Positions 1 through 11,271 of a stretch of 64,000 nucleotides of DNA are shown one piece after another. The stretch is from Serratia quinivorans (GTDB taxonomy: Bacteria > Pseudomonadota > Gammaproteobacteria > Enterobacterales > Enterobacteriaceae), in NCBI GenBank assembly GCA_900457075.1, contig UGYN01000002.1, forward strand, positions 1,798,001-1,862,000. Reading direction: 5' to 3'. Each line of letters opens with the position of its first letter. Position 1 is the first letter of the stretch. Below the pieces are notes generated by a model. It saw only the letters and a program-made list of their open reading frames with translations. It searched no databases and was not told where the DNA came from. The position numbers and the translations under genes were made by a program.

Positions 1-369
1 GTCATTCTTCACTACGTTGGTCACCAGGTTGGACATGCGCATGCCTTCAACCAGGGAGTTGTCGTAAGCGAAGGTCAGCTCAGGTACTACGCGCAGGCGC
101 ATGGCTTTACCCAGCAGCGTGCGGATGTAGCCGGAAGCGTCTTCCAGAGCTTTGATGCCGTTAGGCACCAGATTCGGATCGGCGTTTTCGGTCAATACGT
201 TCAGGAAGGTGACGTAAACTTTGGCATAGGCCAAATCACGAGAAACTTCTACACCAGAAACGGTAGCCATGCCGACACGCGGATCTTTGACTTCACGCTG
301 CAGAATGATAGCAATCTCTTTTTGCATCTCTTGTGCCACGCGCTGACCGCGGCTGAATTCTTTTGCCAT
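1..369 (-). CDS. rbfA: Ribosome-binding factor A (partial, 3' end outside window)
   Basis: RbfA is a small KH-fold protein that binds the 30S subunit and helps late maturation of the 16S rRNA 5' end, especially in the cold. The ATG at 369 opens a frame beginning [20 protein letters not shown] that stays open to base 1. That gives 123 codons against a family length of about 133, so only the short charged C-terminal tail and the stop are missing. It follows infB on the same strand after 68 bases and is the distal visible gene of the metY-rimP-nusA-infB-rbfA operon, an order conserved in enterobacteria. Identification is secure. Confidence 0.95.
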   Translation of the reverse strand, partial: MAKEFSRGQRVAQEMQKEIAIILQREVKDPRVGMATVSGVEVSRDLAYAKVYVTFLNVLTENADPNLVPNGIKALEDASGYIRTLLGKAMRLRVVPELTFAYDNSLVEGMRMSNLVTNVVKND

Positions 370-437
370 TATGGATTCTCCAGACAAATCGGGGGGCACA
401 AGGCCCCCCAGAACAGACTTAAGCAGATGTGCTAGCG

Positions 438-3125
438 TTAAGCGATGGTGCGTTGGATCTCGATGATTTCGAATACTTCGATCATGTCGCCGACGCGCAC
501 GTCGTTGTAGTTCTTAACGCCGATACCACATTCCATGCCGTTACGGACTTCGTTGACGTCATCTTTGAAGCGGCGCAGGGATTCCAGCTCGCCTTCATAG
601 ATAACCACGTTGTCGCGCAGAACGCGGATTGGGTTGTGACGCTTGATGTTCCCTTCGGTAACCATACAACCTGCAATGGCGCCGAATTTAGGTGATTTGA
701 ACACGTCACGAACTGCGGCCAGGCCGATAATCTGCTGCTTGTACTCAGGCGCCAACATACCGCTCATCGCCTGCTTCACTTCGTCGATCAGGTTATAGAT
801 CACGGAGTAGTAACGCAGATCCAGGCTTTCTGCTTCAATCACGCGGCGCGCTGAAGCGTCGGCACGAACGTTGAAGCCCAGGATGATGGCGTTGGAAGCC
901 GCTGCCAGCGTGGCGTCGGTTTCGGTGATACCACCTACGCCAGAGCCAACAATCTTGACTTTCACTTCGTCGGTAGAGAGTTTCAGCAGTGATTCGCAAA
1001 TCGCTTCACAAGAACCCTGTACGTCGGATTTCAGTACGATGTTCAGTTCAGAAACTTCACCGTCGGTCATGTTCGCAAACATGTTTTCCAGTTTGGATTT
1101 CTGCTGACGCGCCAGTTTAACTTCGCGGAACTTGCCTTGACGGTACAGCGCAACTTCACGCGCTTTCTTCTCGTCACGCACCACAGTCGCTTCATCACCC
1201 GCGGCTGGAACGCTGGACAGACCCAGGATCTCAACCGGAATAGAAGGACCTGCAGAGGTCACTTCGCGACCCAGTTCGTCACGCATCGCACGCACGCGGC
1301 CGTATTCGAAGCCACACAGAACGATATCGCCCTTGTTCAGCGTACCTTCCTGTACCAACACGGTAGCAACCGGACCACGACCTTTATCCAGGAAGGATTC
1401 GATAACCACACCGCTGGCCATGCCGCTGCGTACCGCTTTCAGTTCGAGAACTTCGGACTGCAACAGGATGGCGTTCAACAGCTCGTCGATACCGGTACCG
1501 GCTTTCGCAGATACGTGAACGAACTGCGCTTCGCCGCCCCACTCTTCCGGCATAACGCCGTACTGAGACAGTTCCTGCTTAACGCGGTCCGGATCGGCTT
1601 CCGGCTTGTCAATTTTGTTCACTGCAACAACCAAAGGCACCTGCGCTGCTTTCGCATGCTGGATAGCTTCGATGGTTTGCGGCATCACGCCGTCGTCGGC
1701 AGCAACCACCAGAACAACGATGTCTGTCGCCTGAGCACCACGAGCACGCATTGAAGTAAAGGCTGCGTGGCCTGGAGTATCCAGGAAGGTGATCATGCCG
1801 TTGTCGGTTTCTACGTGGTAAGCACCGATATGCTGGGTAATACCACCGGCCTCGCCTGCTGCCACCTTGGTGGAGCGGATGTAGTCCAGCAGAGAAGTTT
1901 TACCGTGGTCAACGTGGCCCATGATGGTCACAACTGGCGCACGTGGCTCAGCAGCAGCACCGGTATCACGGTCGCTCATCAGCGCTTCTTCCAGCTCGTT
2001 CTCACGACGCAGGATAACTTTGTGGCCCATCTCTTCGGCAACCAGCTGTGCGGTTTCCTGGTCGATGACCTGGTTGATGGTGGCCATTGCGCCCAGTTTC
2101 ATCATCGCTTTGATGACCTGAGAGCCTTTAACCGCCATCTTGTTAGCCAGTTCGGCTACGGTGATGGTTTCGCCGATCACAACGTCACGGTTAACCACCT
2201 GAGCCGGCTTGTTGAAGCCCTGCTGCAGAGTACTTGGCTTACGCTTGCCTTTACCACCACGGGTCACGGCGCGCGCTTCTTCACGGTCTGCTTTAGACTC
2301 GGAAAGTTTGTTGCCTTTTTTCTGCTTGGTCGCTTTACCGCCACGAGTGCGGGTGCGGCGTTCGCCTTCAACTTTAGCGTCGTTTTCATCTTCGGCAGCA
2401 CGGGCGTGCTGGGAAGTGGTTACATGATAATCGGCAGTTTCAACCGCTGCGCTGGCTTTCTCGGCAGCAGCCCATTCTTCGCCTTTCTCTTCGGCCATGC
2501 GGCGCGCTTCTTCCGCTACGCGTTTGGCGTCTTCTTCAACCTTGCGTCGTACTTCCTCTTCCGCTTTACGTTTCAGTTCTGCGGCTTCGGCTTCACGGCG
2601 TGCTTTTTCTGCCTGAGCTGGCTTGGTCATTTCGTCGGTATGTTGATTCGTCACTTTTTCTTTTTCCGCTGAATTACGCTTAGCAATCTCCGCGGCCTCA
2701 CGTTTGGCTTGCTCTTCGGCTGCGCGCTTTGCTTCTGCTTCGCGTTTCGCCAGCTCTTCTGCTGCGCGCTGTGCCTGCTCTTCCGCTTCACGCTGTGCCT
2801 GCTCTGCCGCTTCAGCCTGTTGGGCTTCTGGCGTATCGCGATTTACATAAGTGCGTTTCTTGCGGACCTCGATTTGCACCGATTTACTTTTACCGCCGGT
2901 GCTCGGAATATTCAAGGTGCTGCGCGTTTTGCGCTGCAACGTGAGCTTACCCGGCGCACTACCGTGTTCACGGTTCAGGTGCGCCAGTAAGGCTTCTTTC
3001 TCATGTTGGGTTACAGAGTCTGTCTCAGACTTGTTAATCCCTGCATCAGCAAACTGCTGTACCAGGCGATCAACTGGAGTCTGAATCTCTGCTGCCAGCG
3101 ATTTTACGGTTACATCTGTCGTCAT
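438..3125 (-). CDS. infB: Translation initiation factor IF-2
   Basis: IF2 is the GTPase that brings initiator tRNA to the 30S subunit and promotes 50S joining. The 895-residue protein has an IF2-type N-terminal domain (about 1-50). A long Ala/Glu/Lys/Arg-rich coiled segment follows (about 100-260), then a basic Gly/Lys linker and a second IF2_N domain (about 315-365). The GTPase domain starts with G1 GHVDHGKT at 403-410, followed by DTPGHAAF and NKID, and then the C-terminal fMet-tRNA-binding domains. An in-frame GTG at codon 158 (2654-2652) and ATG at codon 166 lie where E. coli starts its shorter IF2 isoforms. It sits 24 bases after nusA. Confidence 0.98.
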
Positions 3126-3149
3126 GCTGTTCCTTCCTGCTACAGTTTA

Positions 3150-4658
3150 TTACGCGTTGTCGCCAAACCAACAGATATTACGTGCGGCCATAATCAGCTC
3201 GCCGGCTTGCTCATCGCTAAGCCCTTCAATATCAGCCAGATCGTCAACACCCTGCTCGGCAAGATCTTCCAGCGTACAAACCCCACGCGCGGCCAGTTTA
3301 AAGGCCATGCTGCGCTCAAGACCCGGCAGGTTGAGCAAATCGTCAGCAGGTTTTTGGTCGCCCAGGCTTTCTTCTTGTGCCAGGGCCAGCGTGGTCAATG
3401 CAGCTTTGGCGCGATCGCGCAACGCTTCAACCATATCTTCATCCAGACCGTCGATTTCCAGCAGCTCTTTGATTGGCACGTAAGCCAACTCTTCCAGAGT
3501 AGAGAAGCCTTCTTCAACCAGTACGGTGGCGAAATCTTCGTCAATATCAAGATGTTTGGTGAAGGTATCAATGGCGGCATGAGCTTCGGCCTGGTGCTTG
3601 GCCTGCAGATCGTCCGCCGTCATCACGTTCAGTTCCCAACGGTCATCGTCACGATGCTGTTTTAACAACTGGGATGCCAAACGCACGTTTTGGCCATTAC
3701 GGCCGATCGCCTGTGCCAGATTGCTGGCTTCAACGGCGATATCCATAGTGCAATTATCTTCATCAACCACGATTGAGGCAACGTCTGCCGGCGCCATGGC
3801 GTTGATGACGAACTGCGCAGGGTTATCATCCCACAGGATGATGTCGATACGTTCACCGCCGAGCTCGCTCGAAACGGCCTGAACGCGCGCACCGCGCATA
3901 CCTACGCAAGCGCCGACCGGGTCGATGCGTTTGTCGTTGGTTTTCACTGCAATTTTTGCACGGGAGCCAGGATCGCGGGCTGCCGCTTTAATTTCGATCA
4001 CTTCTTCGCCGATTTCCGGTACTTCGATGCGGAACAGTTCTTTCAGCATCTCGGCGCTGGAGCGGCTGACAAACAGCTGCGCGCCACGGGCTTCTGGACG
4101 AACGGCGTACAGGATACCGCGGATACGGTCGCCCGGACGGAAGTTTTCGCGTGGCAGCATATCTTCACGGCCAATGACCGCTTCAGCGTTGCTACCCAGA
4201 TCCAGCGCAATGCTGTCACGGTTAACTTTCTTCACCACGCCGGTGACGATTTCACCTTCGTGCTGGCGGAAGGCGTCAACCACCATCGCGCGCTCGGCTT
4301 CACGTACTTTCTGTACGATAACCTGTTTCGCGGTTTGAGTGGTGATACGGTCGAAGGTCACAGATTCAATCTGATCTTCGATGTAACCGCCCAGCTCGAT
4401 GCCTGGCTCTTCATACTGTGCAGCTTCCAGCGTGATTTCACGCGTTGGCTGAGTCACTTCATCTACAGCGACCCAACGGCGGAAGGTGTCGAAATCGCCA
4501 GTTTTGCGGTCAATGCTGACGCGAACTTCGATTTCCTGCTCGTATTTTTTCTTGGTGGCGGTGGCTAATGCGGTTTCCAGCGCTTCGAAAATCTTCTCAC
4601 GCGGAAGGGATTTTTCATTGGAAACAGCTTCAACAACAGCCAGAATCTCTTTATTCAT
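3150..4658 (-). CDS. nusA: Transcription termination/antitermination protein NusA
   Basis: NusA binds RNA polymerase and nascent RNA and controls pausing, termination and lambda-type antitermination. The 502-residue protein has the N-terminal polymerase-binding domain, then S1 and two KH RNA-binding domains (the second around '[13 protein letters not shown]'). Two acidic helix-hairpin-helix repeats end in [10 protein letters not shown] chose ATG 4658 ([12 protein letters not shown]), which matches the family start and has GAGG 8 bases upstream. A frame-compatible ATG at 4676 would add six unrelated residues. It lies 21 bases after rimP. Confidence 0.97.
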   Translation of the reverse strand: MNKEILAVVEAVSNEKSLPREKIFEALETALATATKKKYEQEIEVRVSIDRKTGDFDTFRRWVAVDEVTQPTREITLEAAQYEEPGIELGGYIEDQIESVTFDRITTQTAKQVIVQKVREAERAMVVDAFRQHEGEIVTGVVKKVNRDSIALDLGSNAEAVIGREDMLPRENFRPGDRIRGILYAVRPEARGAQLFVSRSSAEMLKELFRIEVPEIGEEVIEIKAAARDPGSRAKIAVKTNDKRIDPVGACVGMRGARVQAVSSELGGERIDIILWDDNPAQFVINAMAPADVASIVVDEDNCTMDIAVEASNLAQAIGRNGQNVRLASQLLKQHRDDDRWELNVMTADDLQAKHQAEAHAAIDTFTKHLDIDEDFATVLVEEGFSTLEELAYVPIKELLEIDGLDEDMVEALRDRAKAALTTLALAQEESLGDQKPADDLLNLPGLERSMAFKLAARGVCTLEDLAEQGVDDLADIEGLSDEQAGELIMAARNICWFGDNA

Positions 4659-4679
4659 CCTAGTTGCCTCATCCAAACT

Positions 4680-5132
4680 TTAAAAGTGGGGTACCAGGTT
4701 CGCTTTCTGGATATTGCTCAGCGCGAACACTTCATCTTTCCCTTCCACAGCAACCGTGATCATCTCGCCATCGACAGACTTGATAATGCCCTGCCATTTG
4801 CGACGGTTCTGTACGGCCATGCGCAAGACCAGGCTGACTTCGTCACCGAGGAAACGAGTATAGTGCTCGGCGGTGAACATCGGGCGATCAAGGCCAGGAG
4901 AGGAGACTTCCAAGTTGTAAGCGACTGTGATTGGCTCTTCAACGTCCAATACAGCGCTGACCTGGTGGCTGACATCAGCACAATCGTCAACATTGATGCC
5001 GTTTTCACTATCAATATAGATACGGAGCGTCGATTGGCGCGCACGAATAAATTCGATGCCTACAAGTTCAAAGCCCAACGCTTCTACCGGTGCCGAAAGC
5101 ATCTCTGTTAATTTTTGCTCTAATGTGGACAA
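4680..5132 (-). CDS. rimP: Ribosome maturation factor RimP, TTG start
   Basis: RimP binds free 30S subunits and is needed for efficient 30S maturation. The 150-residue protein has the N-terminal alpha/beta domain and the C-terminal SH3-like domain ending [13 protein letters not shown]. The family begins [10 protein letters not shown], and the codon just before that is TTG at 5132-5130, so I take TTG as the start. The ATG at 5144 would add the four residues MGVG and is not supported by the family. It is the first protein gene downstream of the initiator tRNA gene metY, as in E. coli. Confidence 0.93.
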   Translation of the reverse strand: MSTLEQKLTEMLSAPVEALGFELVGIEFIRARQSTLRIYIDSENGINVDDCADVSHQVSAVLDVEEPITVAYNLEVSSPGLDRPMFTAEHYTRFLGDEVSLVLRMAVQNRRKWQGIIKSVDGEMITVAVEGKDEVFALSNIQKANLVPHF

Positions 5133-5192
5133 GCCCACCCCCAAGACATAAAAAAAGGGCCTAATAGCCCAGTGATTCTGTTGCCAAATAAC

Positions 5193-5214
5193 AAAAAACC
5201 CCGAAAATTCGGGG
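5193..5214 (-). terminator. Intrinsic terminator between metY and rimP
   Basis: On the minus strand CCCCGAA pairs with TTCGGGG around a 2-base loop (5199-5214) and is followed by six U (A run at 5193-5198). It lies downstream of the metY tRNA and 60 bases before rimP, so it probably ends most tRNA transcripts. Read-through would feed the rimP-nusA-infB operon, which NusA itself may modulate (inference). Confidence 0.75.
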
Positions 5215-5349
5215 CTTTATGCAACTGGACCCTGTTTGCCGCTAAGCGGCTTCGGTGCAACTTTCTAGCAAGTGTCATTTTCAAATGTTGATCGAGAAAA
5301 GCGGAATTCAATCGAAAAGTGTATTTGAAAATAAACACTTAAAGGAAAG

Positions 5350-5426
<77 letters not shown>

Positions 5427-5486
5427 TCCGAAAACGTGGCAAATATTACGCCGATAATCGCAAAATAGCAAGTTATCTCTGGGATT

Positions 5487-5573
5487 TGGTACCGAGGATG
5501 GGACTCGAACCCACAAGCCCGTTAGGGCACTACCACCTCAAGGTAGCGTGTCTACCAATTCCACCACCTCGGT
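5487..5573 (-). tRNA. leuU: tRNA-Leu (anticodon GAG)
   Basis: An 87-base class II tRNA with a long variable arm and encoded CCA. The acceptor stem is ACCGAGG/CCTCGGT, the T arm contains GGTTCGAGTCC, and the anticodon loop TTGAGGT (stem CTACC/GGTAG) gives anticodon GAG, reading CUU/CUC. It lies between secG and metY as leuU does in E. coli. The spacing suggests a secG-leuU-metY transcript (inference). Confidence 0.96.
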
Positions 5574-5651
5574 ACTGATTCTTACTGCTAACGGCTGTTA
5601 TTTATATCGAGGTAACAACAACCGTTTTCAAACTCTGTTACTGCTTGGCGC

Positions 5652-5987
5652 TTACTGCGGGATATCGCTGCTCGGCTTGGTTGGTGCTGCCGGCGCGCTA
5701 GTCTGCTCAGATTTCACTGGCTGACCCAAATTTTCCCACTCGCTGCCCTTCTTGGTCTGGTTGGTGCTCAGATTGCCAAGGATCAGACTGATGACGAAGA
5801 ACAACGTCGCCAGCACAGCTGTCATGCGGGTCATGAAGTTGCCGGAACCACTCGAACCGAACAATGTGCCAGATGCACCTGCTCCGAATGAGGCTCCCAT
5901 ATCAGCGCCTTTACCTTGCTGCAGCATAATCAGAGCTACCAGCCCGATTGAGATCAGCAGGAAAATTACCAGAAGAGCTTCGTACAT
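5652..5987 (-). CDS. secG: Preprotein translocase subunit SecG
   Basis: SecG is the small inner-membrane subunit of the SecYEG channel and stimulates SecA-driven export. The 111-residue protein has two transmembrane helices (about 2-22 and 52-73) joined by a conserved cytoplasmic Gly/Ser/Phe loop (MLQQGKGADMGASFGAGASG). A Thr/Pro/Ala/Ser-rich tail follows, typical of the enterobacterial form. It lies just upstream of leuU on the same strand. The gap to glmM (5988-6238) holds the secG promoter region and the glmM terminator. Confidence 0.96.
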   Translation of the reverse strand: MYEALLVIFLLISIGLVALIMLQQGKGADMGASFGAGASGTLFGSSGSGNFMTRMTAVLATLFFVISLILGNLSTNQTKKGSEWENLGQPVKSEQTSAPAAPTKPSSDIPQ

Positions 5988-6194
5988 AGTTGTACCCGTA
6001 TCCTTGCGGCTTCACCGCGTGCCAAATGCTTCACACCCCATAGGCTTCTTTTCTAACAAGAAGTCGCAGGCGTTATATCAAACTGCCCACTGAAGCGGGT
6101 GTGAATACTAACCAAAGGTGCCAAACCACGCAAGGGCAATTTGCAGCCACCGGCGCGTTTGCGGAAAAAAACACCAATAAAATTCGCAGGCTGT

Positions 6195-6220
6195 GATTTT
6201 AGGGGGCAACTGCCGCCCCC
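6195..6220 (-). terminator. Terminator after glmM
   Basis: GGGGGC (6202-6207) pairs with GCCCCC (6215-6220) around a 7-base loop. Reading on the minus strand the stem is followed by UAAAAUC. It lies 19 bases past the glmM stop. The U tract is short, so efficiency is uncertain. Confidence 0.55.
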
Positions 6221-6238
6221 GAACTCATCAGCGCCCCA

Positions 6239-7576
6239 TTAACCAGCAGACTTCACCGCATCGGCGATGCGATGTGCCAGCGCAGTCACCTGCTGCTCAT
6301 CCTCACCTTCCACCATCACACGGATCAGCGGTTCGGTACCGGACTTGCGCAGCAGAACGCGGCCGCGACCGGCCAATTCCACTTCAACCTGCTCGGTGAT
6401 TTTACGCACCTCTTCGGATTCCAGCGGGTTATGCTCGCCGGCAAAGCGCACGTTGACCAGAATTTGCGGCAACAATTTCATGCCGCTGCACAGGTCGTGC
6501 AGACTCATACTGTTACGAACAATCGCAGTCAGCACCTGCAGACCGGCAACGATGCCGTCACCCGTGGTGGTCTTGTCCAACAGGATCACGTGGCCGGAGT
6601 TTTCCGCACCGATACGCCATCCCAGCTCCTGCAGCTTCTCCAGCACGTAGCGGTCGCCGACTTTCGCACGTGCAAATGGGATGCCCAACTGCTTGAGCGC
6701 CAATTCCAGACCCATGTTGCTCATCAGCGTGCCAACCGCACCACCGCGCAACTGGCCCTGACGCAGCCCTTCACGAGCGATGATATACAGGATTTGGTCG
6801 CCATCGACCTTGTTGCCAAGGTGATCAACCATCATCACACGGTCGCCGTCACCGTCAAATGCCAGGCCGACATGGGCTTTTTCCTTCAGTACACGTTCCT
6901 GAAGTTGACGAACATCAGTCGCGCCGCACTTTTCATTGATATTCATGCCGTCCGGCTCAACGCCGATGGCAATCACCGTGGCGCCCAGCTCACGCAGTAC
7001 GCTTGGCGCAATGTGATAGGTCGCACCGTTGGCGCAGTCCACCACGATTTTCAGGCCCTTCAGGCTCAATTCGCTCGGGAAGGTGCCTTTGCAGAATTCG
7101 ATATAGCGGCCGGCCGCGTCGATGATCCGGCTGGCCTTGCCCAATTCGGAGGATTCCACGCAGGTCAGCGGTTTTTCCATTTCGGCTTCAATGGCTTCTT
7201 CAACATCGTCCGGCAGCTTGGCCCCATCAATCGAGAAAAACTTGATGCCGTTGTCGTAAAACGGGTTATGTGATGCCGAAATAACAATACCGGCTTCAGC
7301 ACGGAAGGTACGCGTTAAATACGCCACCGCTGGCGTCGGCATTGGGCCGGTAAACGAGGCTGACAGCCCCGCAGCGGCAAGCCCGGCTTCCAACGCCGAC
7401 TCCAGCATATAGCCGGAGATGCGGGTATCTTTGCCGATAATAATTTTGCGAGATCCGTGACGTGCCAGTACCTTACCCGCCGCCCAGCCCAGCTTCAGAA
7501 CGAATTCCGGGGTAATAGGAGTATCGCCGACCTTGCCACGAATGCCGTCGGTACCAAAATATTTACGCTCACTCAT
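6239..7576 (-). CDS. glmM: Phosphoglucosamine mutase GlmM
   Basis: GlmM converts glucosamine-6-phosphate to glucosamine-1-phosphate, the step before GlmU on the route to UDP-GlcNAc for peptidoglycan and LPS. The 445-residue protein starts [14 protein letters not shown]. The phosphorylated serine lies in ISASHNP (Ser102), the Mg-binding loop is DGDGDR, and the C-terminal phosphate loop is [15 protein letters not shown] 7576 is chosen because it gives the family length; the frame stays open further up but overlaps folP. The start lies 7 bases after the folP stop, so the two are co-transcribed. Confidence 0.97.
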   Translation of the reverse strand: MSERKYFGTDGIRGKVGDTPITPEFVLKLGWAAGKVLARHGSRKIIIGKDTRISGYMLESALEAGLAAAGLSASFTGPMPTPAVAYLTRTFRAEAGIVISASHNPFYDNGIKFFSIDGAKLPDDVEEAIEAEMEKPLTCVESSELGKASRIIDAAGRYIEFCKGTFPSELSLKGLKIVVDCANGATYHIAPSVLRELGATVIAIGVEPDGMNINEKCGATDVRQLQERVLKEKAHVGLAFDGDGDRVMMVDHLGNKVDGDQILYIIAREGLRQGQLRGGAVGTLMSNMGLELALKQLGIPFARAKVGDRYVLEKLQELGWRIGAENSGHVILLDKTTTGDGIVAGLQVLTAIVRNSMSLHDLCSGMKLLPQILVNVRFAGEHNPLESEEVRKITEQVEVELAGRGRVLLRKSGTEPLIRVMVEGEDEQQVTALAHRIADAVKSAG

Positions 7577-7583
7577 GTCTCTA

Positions 7584-8417
7584 TCATCCCTTAGCTGAAA
7601 GTGTTGCCTCGACGACACGCATCGCCTCGACGGTTTCTTTAACGTCATGCACTCTGACAATCTGTGCGCCCTGCATGGCGGCGATCACCGCACAGGCCAC
7701 GCTGCCGATGACCCGCTGATCGGGGGGCACGTTCAGCAGTTGTCCAATCATCGACTTACGCGACATCCCCACCAACAACGGCAGGCCGAAGTGATGAAAC
7801 TCTGACAATCTGGCCAGAAGCTGATAATTGTGCGCTAAATTCTTACCGAAACCGAATCCTGGGTCGAGCAGCAATTTCTGATTTTTAATCCCGGCGGCAT
7901 TACAGCGTTCAATATGTCGCTGGAAAAAGGCGTTAACATCGCCAATAAGGTCATCATAGTGCGGCGCCTGCTGCATGGTGCGCGGTTCACCCTGCATATG
8001 CATCAGACACACCGGTAGCCCGCTTTCCGCGGCGGCAGCCAGCGCGCCCGGCTCCTGTAGCGAGCGAACGTCGTTGATCAGATGCGCCCCGGCCTGAGCC
8101 GACTCGCGGATCACCCCGGCTTTCGAGGTATCCACCGAAATAAAGACTTCAAAACGCCGGGCAATGGCTTCCACCACGGGCACTACGCGTGCGATCTCTT
8201 CCTCTTCACTAACCTCTGCCGCTCCCGGTCTGGTCGACTCGCCCCCCACATCAATCATGGTCGCACCGGCCGAAATCAGGGCATGGGCATGCAACAACGC
8301 CTGATTTAGCTGGTTGTGTTGGCCGCCGTCAGAAAAAGAATCCGGGGTTACGTTGAGGATCCCCATCACCCGCGGATGGGAGAGATCGAAAGTCGTGTCT
8401 CGCACGGTTAACTGCAT
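7584..8417 (-). CDS. folP: Dihydropteroate synthase
   Basis: FolP condenses p-aminobenzoate with 6-hydroxymethyl-dihydropterin diphosphate to form dihydropteroate in folate synthesis, and is the target of sulfonamides. The 277-residue TIM-barrel protein carries the family signatures [14 protein letters not shown] near the N terminus, [11 protein letters not shown], and the substrate-binding segment around [10 protein letters not shown]. Length matches E. coli (282). It forms a folP-glmM operon. An intrinsic terminator separates it from ftsH upstream, so it likely has its own promoter or depends on read-through. Confidence 0.97.
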   Translation of the reverse strand: MQLTVRDTTFDLSHPRVMGILNVTPDSFSDGGQHNQLNQALLHAHALISAGATMIDVGGESTRPGAAEVSEEEEIARVVPVVEAIARRFEVFISVDTSKAGVIRESAQAGAHLINDVRSLQEPGALAAAAESGLPVCLMHMQGEPRTMQQAPHYDDLIGDVNAFFQRHIERCNAAGIKNQKLLLDPGFGFGKNLAHNYQLLARLSEFHHFGLPLLVGMSRKSMIGQLLNVPPDQRVIGSVACAVIAAMQGAQIVRVHDVKETVEAMRVVEATLSAKG

Positions 8418-8461
8418 TACTAATCCACCTTACTGTTGCCTGGTTCACTGCCCGCCGGACA

Positions 8462-8487
8462 ATAAAAAACCCCGGCATGCCGGGGTT
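8462..8487 (-). terminator. Terminator after ftsH
   Basis: AACCCCGGC (8468-8476) pairs perfectly with GCCGGGGTT (8479-8487) around a 2-base loop. The A run at 8463-8469 gives U residues on the minus strand. It lies just after the ftsH stop and before folP. Confidence 0.85.
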
Positions 8488-8509
8488 CGATGTTATTACA
8501 CAGCCAAAG

Positions 8510-10450
8510 TTACTTGTCTAGCTGTTCAGACATGGTATTGCCTGGGTTTGGCGTGCGTGGCTCATCTACCGGCGTTGGGGCTTTTGGTGTGCCGCCATTG
8601 TCGGAGTTGCTGCCTTTGCTCGCATCGTCCCAACCCGCTGGCGGACGCACGTCTTTGCGGTTCATCAGATCGTCGATCTGAGGCGCATCGATGGTTTCAT
8701 ACTTCATCAGTGCATCCTTCATTGAATGCAGGATGTCCATGTTTTCCATCAACAACGCACGCGCACGGATGTAGTTGCGTTCGATCAGGGATTTAACTTC
8801 CTGGTCGATGATGCGCGCGGTTTCGTCCGACATGTGTTTCGCCTTGGCCACGGAACGGCCCAGGAACACTTCGCCCTCTTCTTCCGCATACAGCAATGGC
8901 CCCAGCTTCTCGGAGAAGCCCCATTGGGTCACCATGTTGCGGGCAATCGAGGTCGCCACTTTAATGTCGTTCGACGCACCGGTAGAGACTTTCTCTGGCC
9001 CGTAGATGATCTCTTCAGCCAGACGGCCACCGTACAGAGTAGAGATTTGGCTCTCCAGTTTCTGACGGCTGGCGCTGATAGCATCGCCTTCCGGCAGGAA
9101 GAAGGTAACCCCCAACGCACGGCCACGAGGAATAATGGTTACCTTGTGTACCGGATCGTGCTCAGGAACCAGACGGCCGATAATGGCGTGGCCTGCTTCG
9201 TGATACGCGGTCGACTCTTTCTGCGCTTCGGTCATCACCATGGAGCGACGTTCCGCACCCATCATGATCTTGTCTTTGGCTTTTTCGAACTCAACCATCG
9301 ACACAACGCGTTTGTTGCCACGGGCAGCAAACAGTGCCGCTTCGTTGACCAGGTTAGCCAGGTCAGCACCTGAGAAGCCCGGTGTACCACGTGCCAGTAC
9401 TGAAGCATCAACATCCGGCGCCAAAGGCACGCGACGGGAGTGCACTTTCAGGATCTGCTCACGACCACGTACGTCTGGCAGACCAACAACAACCTGACGG
9501 TCGAAACGGCCTGGACGCAGCAATGCCGGGTCAAGTACGTCAGGACGGTTGGTCGCAGCGATGACGATAATGCCTTCGTTGCCTTCAAAGCCGTCCATTT
9601 CAACCAGCATCTGGTTCAGCGTTTGCTCACGTTCATCGTGACCGCCACCCAGACCGGCGCCACGCTGGCGACCGACGGCGTCGATTTCATCGATAAAGAT
9701 GATGCACGGTGCCGCTTTCTTGGCCTGTTCGAACATGTCACGCACACGAGATGCACCAACACCCACGAACATTTCCACGAAGTCGGAACCGGAAATGGTG
9801 AAGAACGGCACTTTTGCCTCGCCGGCGATAGCTTTCGCCAACAGCGTTTTACCGGTCCCTGGAGGGCCAACCATCAGCACGCCTTTAGGGATCTTGCCGC
9901 CCAACTTCTGGAAACGGCTCGGCTCACGCAGGTATTCCACCAGTTCGCTCACTTCTTCTTTTGCTTCGTCGCAACCAGCAACGTCGGCAAAAGTGGTTTT
10001 GATCTGGTCTTCCGTCAGCATGCGGGCCTTGCTCTTGCCGAAGGACATCGCGCCCTTGCCGCCGCCGCCCTGCATCTGCCGCATGAAGAAGATCCAAACC
10101 CCGATCAGCAACAGCATTGGGAACCACGAAATAAAGATAGAAGCCAGCAAACTCGGCTCTTCCGGCGGTTCACCAACAACTTTCACATTCTTGGTTAACA
10201 ACGTATCCAGCAATTTCGGATCGTTGACAGGGATGTAGGTCGTGTATTTGTTACTGTCTTTCTTGGTAACGTTAATTTCACGTCCGTTGATTCGCGCTTC
10301 GCGAACCTGGTCCTGGGTCAGCTCGGACATGAAGGTAGAGTAATCCACCCTACGGCCATTCGACTCGCTGGGCCCAAAGCTCTGGAATACAGACATCAAC
10401 ACTACCGCGATGACTAACCAGAGAATTAGGTTTTTCGCCATGTCACTCAA
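8510..10450 (-). CDS. ftsH: ATP-dependent zinc metalloprotease FtsH
   Basis: FtsH is the inner-membrane AAA+ protease that degrades LpxC, sigma-32 and damaged membrane proteins. It has two N-terminal transmembrane helices flanking a periplasmic domain, the AAA module with Walker A GPPGTGKT and Walker B FIDEID, the second region of homology, and the zinc site HEAGH. The Pro/Gly-rich tail ends MSEQLDK. Two starts are possible. TTG 10450 gives 646 residues and has GAGG 8 bases upstream. ATG 10441 gives the commonly annotated 643 residues, but its Shine-Dalgarno spacing would be about 17 bases. I give the TTG. It lies 47 bases after rlmE, with which it forms the heat-shock operon known in E. coli. 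Its regulators HflKC are encoded at 55411-57681. Confidence 0.97.
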   Translation of the reverse strand: MSDMAKNLILWLVIAVVLMSVFQSFGPSESNGRRVDYSTFMSELTQDQVREARINGREINVTKKDSNKYTTYIPVNDPKLLDTLLTKNVKVVGEPPEEPSLLASIFISWFPMLLLIGVWIFFMRQMQGGGGKGAMSFGKSKARMLTEDQIKTTFADVAGCDEAKEEVSELVEYLREPSRFQKLGGKIPKGVLMVGPPGTGKTLLAKAIAGEAKVPFFTISGSDFVEMFVGVGASRVRDMFEQAKKAAPCIIFIDEIDAVGRQRGAGLGGGHDEREQTLNQMLVEMDGFEGNEGIIVIAATNRPDVLDPALLRPGRFDRQVVVGLPDVRGREQILKVHSRRVPLAPDVDASVLARGTPGFSGADLANLVNEAALFAARGNKRVVSMVEFEKAKDKIMMGAERRSMVMTEAQKESTAYHEAGHAIIGRLVPEHDPVHKVTIIPRGRALGVTFFLPEGDAISASRQKLESQISTLYGGRLAEEIIYGPEKVSTGASNDIKVATSIARNMVTQWGFSEKLGPLLYAEEEGEVFLGRSVAKAKHMSDETARIIDQEVKSLIERNYIRARALLMENMDILHSMKDALMKYETIDAPQIDDLMNRKDVRPPAGWDDASKGSNSDNGGTPKAPTPVDEPRTPNPGNTMSEQLDK

Positions 10451-10497
10451 GGGATTAACCTCATATTACAACTGTGTTAACAAACAGCGTTAGGGTA

Positions 10498-11127
10498 CTA
10501 CAGCTTGCGCCCTGTCGCTACAATGTACACTTCGCGCGAACGTGCGCGGGAAGCGTCTGGCTTACGAATCTTAACCTTCGTAAACAGGGAGCGAATTTCC
10601 CGTAGGTACTCGTCAAAACCATCTCCCTGGAACACCTTCACCAGGAAACTTCCGCCTGGTGCGAGGACATCACGACACATTCCCAGTGCTAATTCCACCA
10701 GGTACATCGATCTTGGAATATCGACGGCCGGAGTGCCACTCATATTCGGGGCCATGTCAGACATAACCACCTGAACCTTGCTTTCACCTACACGTTCCAA
10801 CAGAGCCTTGAGCACCAGTTCATCACGAAAATCGCCCTGAAGGAAATCGACGCCAACGATTGGATCCATTGGCAAAATATCACAGGCGATGATGCGGCCG
10901 GATCCGCCGATCTGGGTCACGACATATTGCGACCAACCACCCGGTGCCGCACCTAAGTCCACTACGGTCATGCCGGGTTTAAACAGTTTGTCACTCTGCT
11001 GTATTTCATCAAGTTTAAACCAGGCGCGCGAACGCAGCCCTTTTTTCTGCGCCTGTTGAACATATTTATCGCTAAAGTGTTCTTGTAACCAGCGACTGGA
11101 GCTAGCAGAACGCTTTTTATTAGCCAT
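10498..11127 (-). CDS. rlmE: 23S rRNA 2'-O-ribose U2552 methyltransferase RlmE
   Basis: RlmE (RrmJ/FtsJ) methylates the 2'-O of U2552 in the 23S A-loop, aiding 50S assembly. The 209-residue protein has the SAM-binding motif [13 protein letters not shown] (about 55-67) and the catalytic triad Lys38, Asp124 (SDMAPNMSG) and Lys164 (FLVKVFQ). ATG 11127 ([10 protein letters not shown]) matches the family; an upstream in-frame start would add only MENE. It leads the rlmE-ftsH operon and diverges from yhbY. A sigma-32-like promoter lies upstream. Confidence 0.96.
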   Translation of the reverse strand: MANKKRSASSSRWLQEHFSDKYVQQAQKKGLRSRAWFKLDEIQQSDKLFKPGMTVVDLGAAPGGWSQYVVTQIGGSGRIIACDILPMDPIVGVDFLQGDFRDELVLKALLERVGESKVQVVMSDMAPNMSGTPAVDIPRSMYLVELALGMCRDVLAPGGSFLVKVFQGDGFDEYLREIRSLFTKVKIRKPDASRARSREVYIVATGRKL

Positions 11128-11220
11128 CTCGTTTTCCAACTATCATAAAAAGAGTCTTAATGTCAGGTTCGCAGCTCACGTAGACTCACACCGGTGAAGA
11201 CCGATTTGGTGATATACATG

Positions 11221-11250
11221 AGATGGCGGTAGAATGTACCGTTTTCAATC
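11221..11250 (-). promoter_or_regulatory. Candidate sigma-32 (heat-shock) promoter of rlmE-ftsH
   Basis: On the minus strand GATTGAA (11250-11244) is followed after 15 bases by CGCCATCT (11228-11221). The heat-shock consensus is CTTGAA and CCCCATNT with 13-17 bases between. The rrmJ-ftsH operon of E. coli is a known sigma-32 target, which supports the reading. The same segment on the plus strand holds TAGAAT (11230-11235), a plausible -10 for yhbY, so the two promoters would overlap back to back. Confidence 0.45.
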
Positions 11251-11271
11251 CCAACTTAAGCAAAAAAGACA

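Noticed and set aside
1137..2672. Long plus-strand open frames opposite infB (205 and 301 codons)
   Set aside because: They are antisense to a fully conserved infB, have low-complexity Phe/Ala/Cys-rich translations and no ribosome-binding site or homology I recognise.
8314..8796. A 160-codon plus-strand frame across the folP-ftsH junction
   Set aside because: It crosses an intrinsic terminator and two conserved minus-strand genes and is Cys/His-rich noise.
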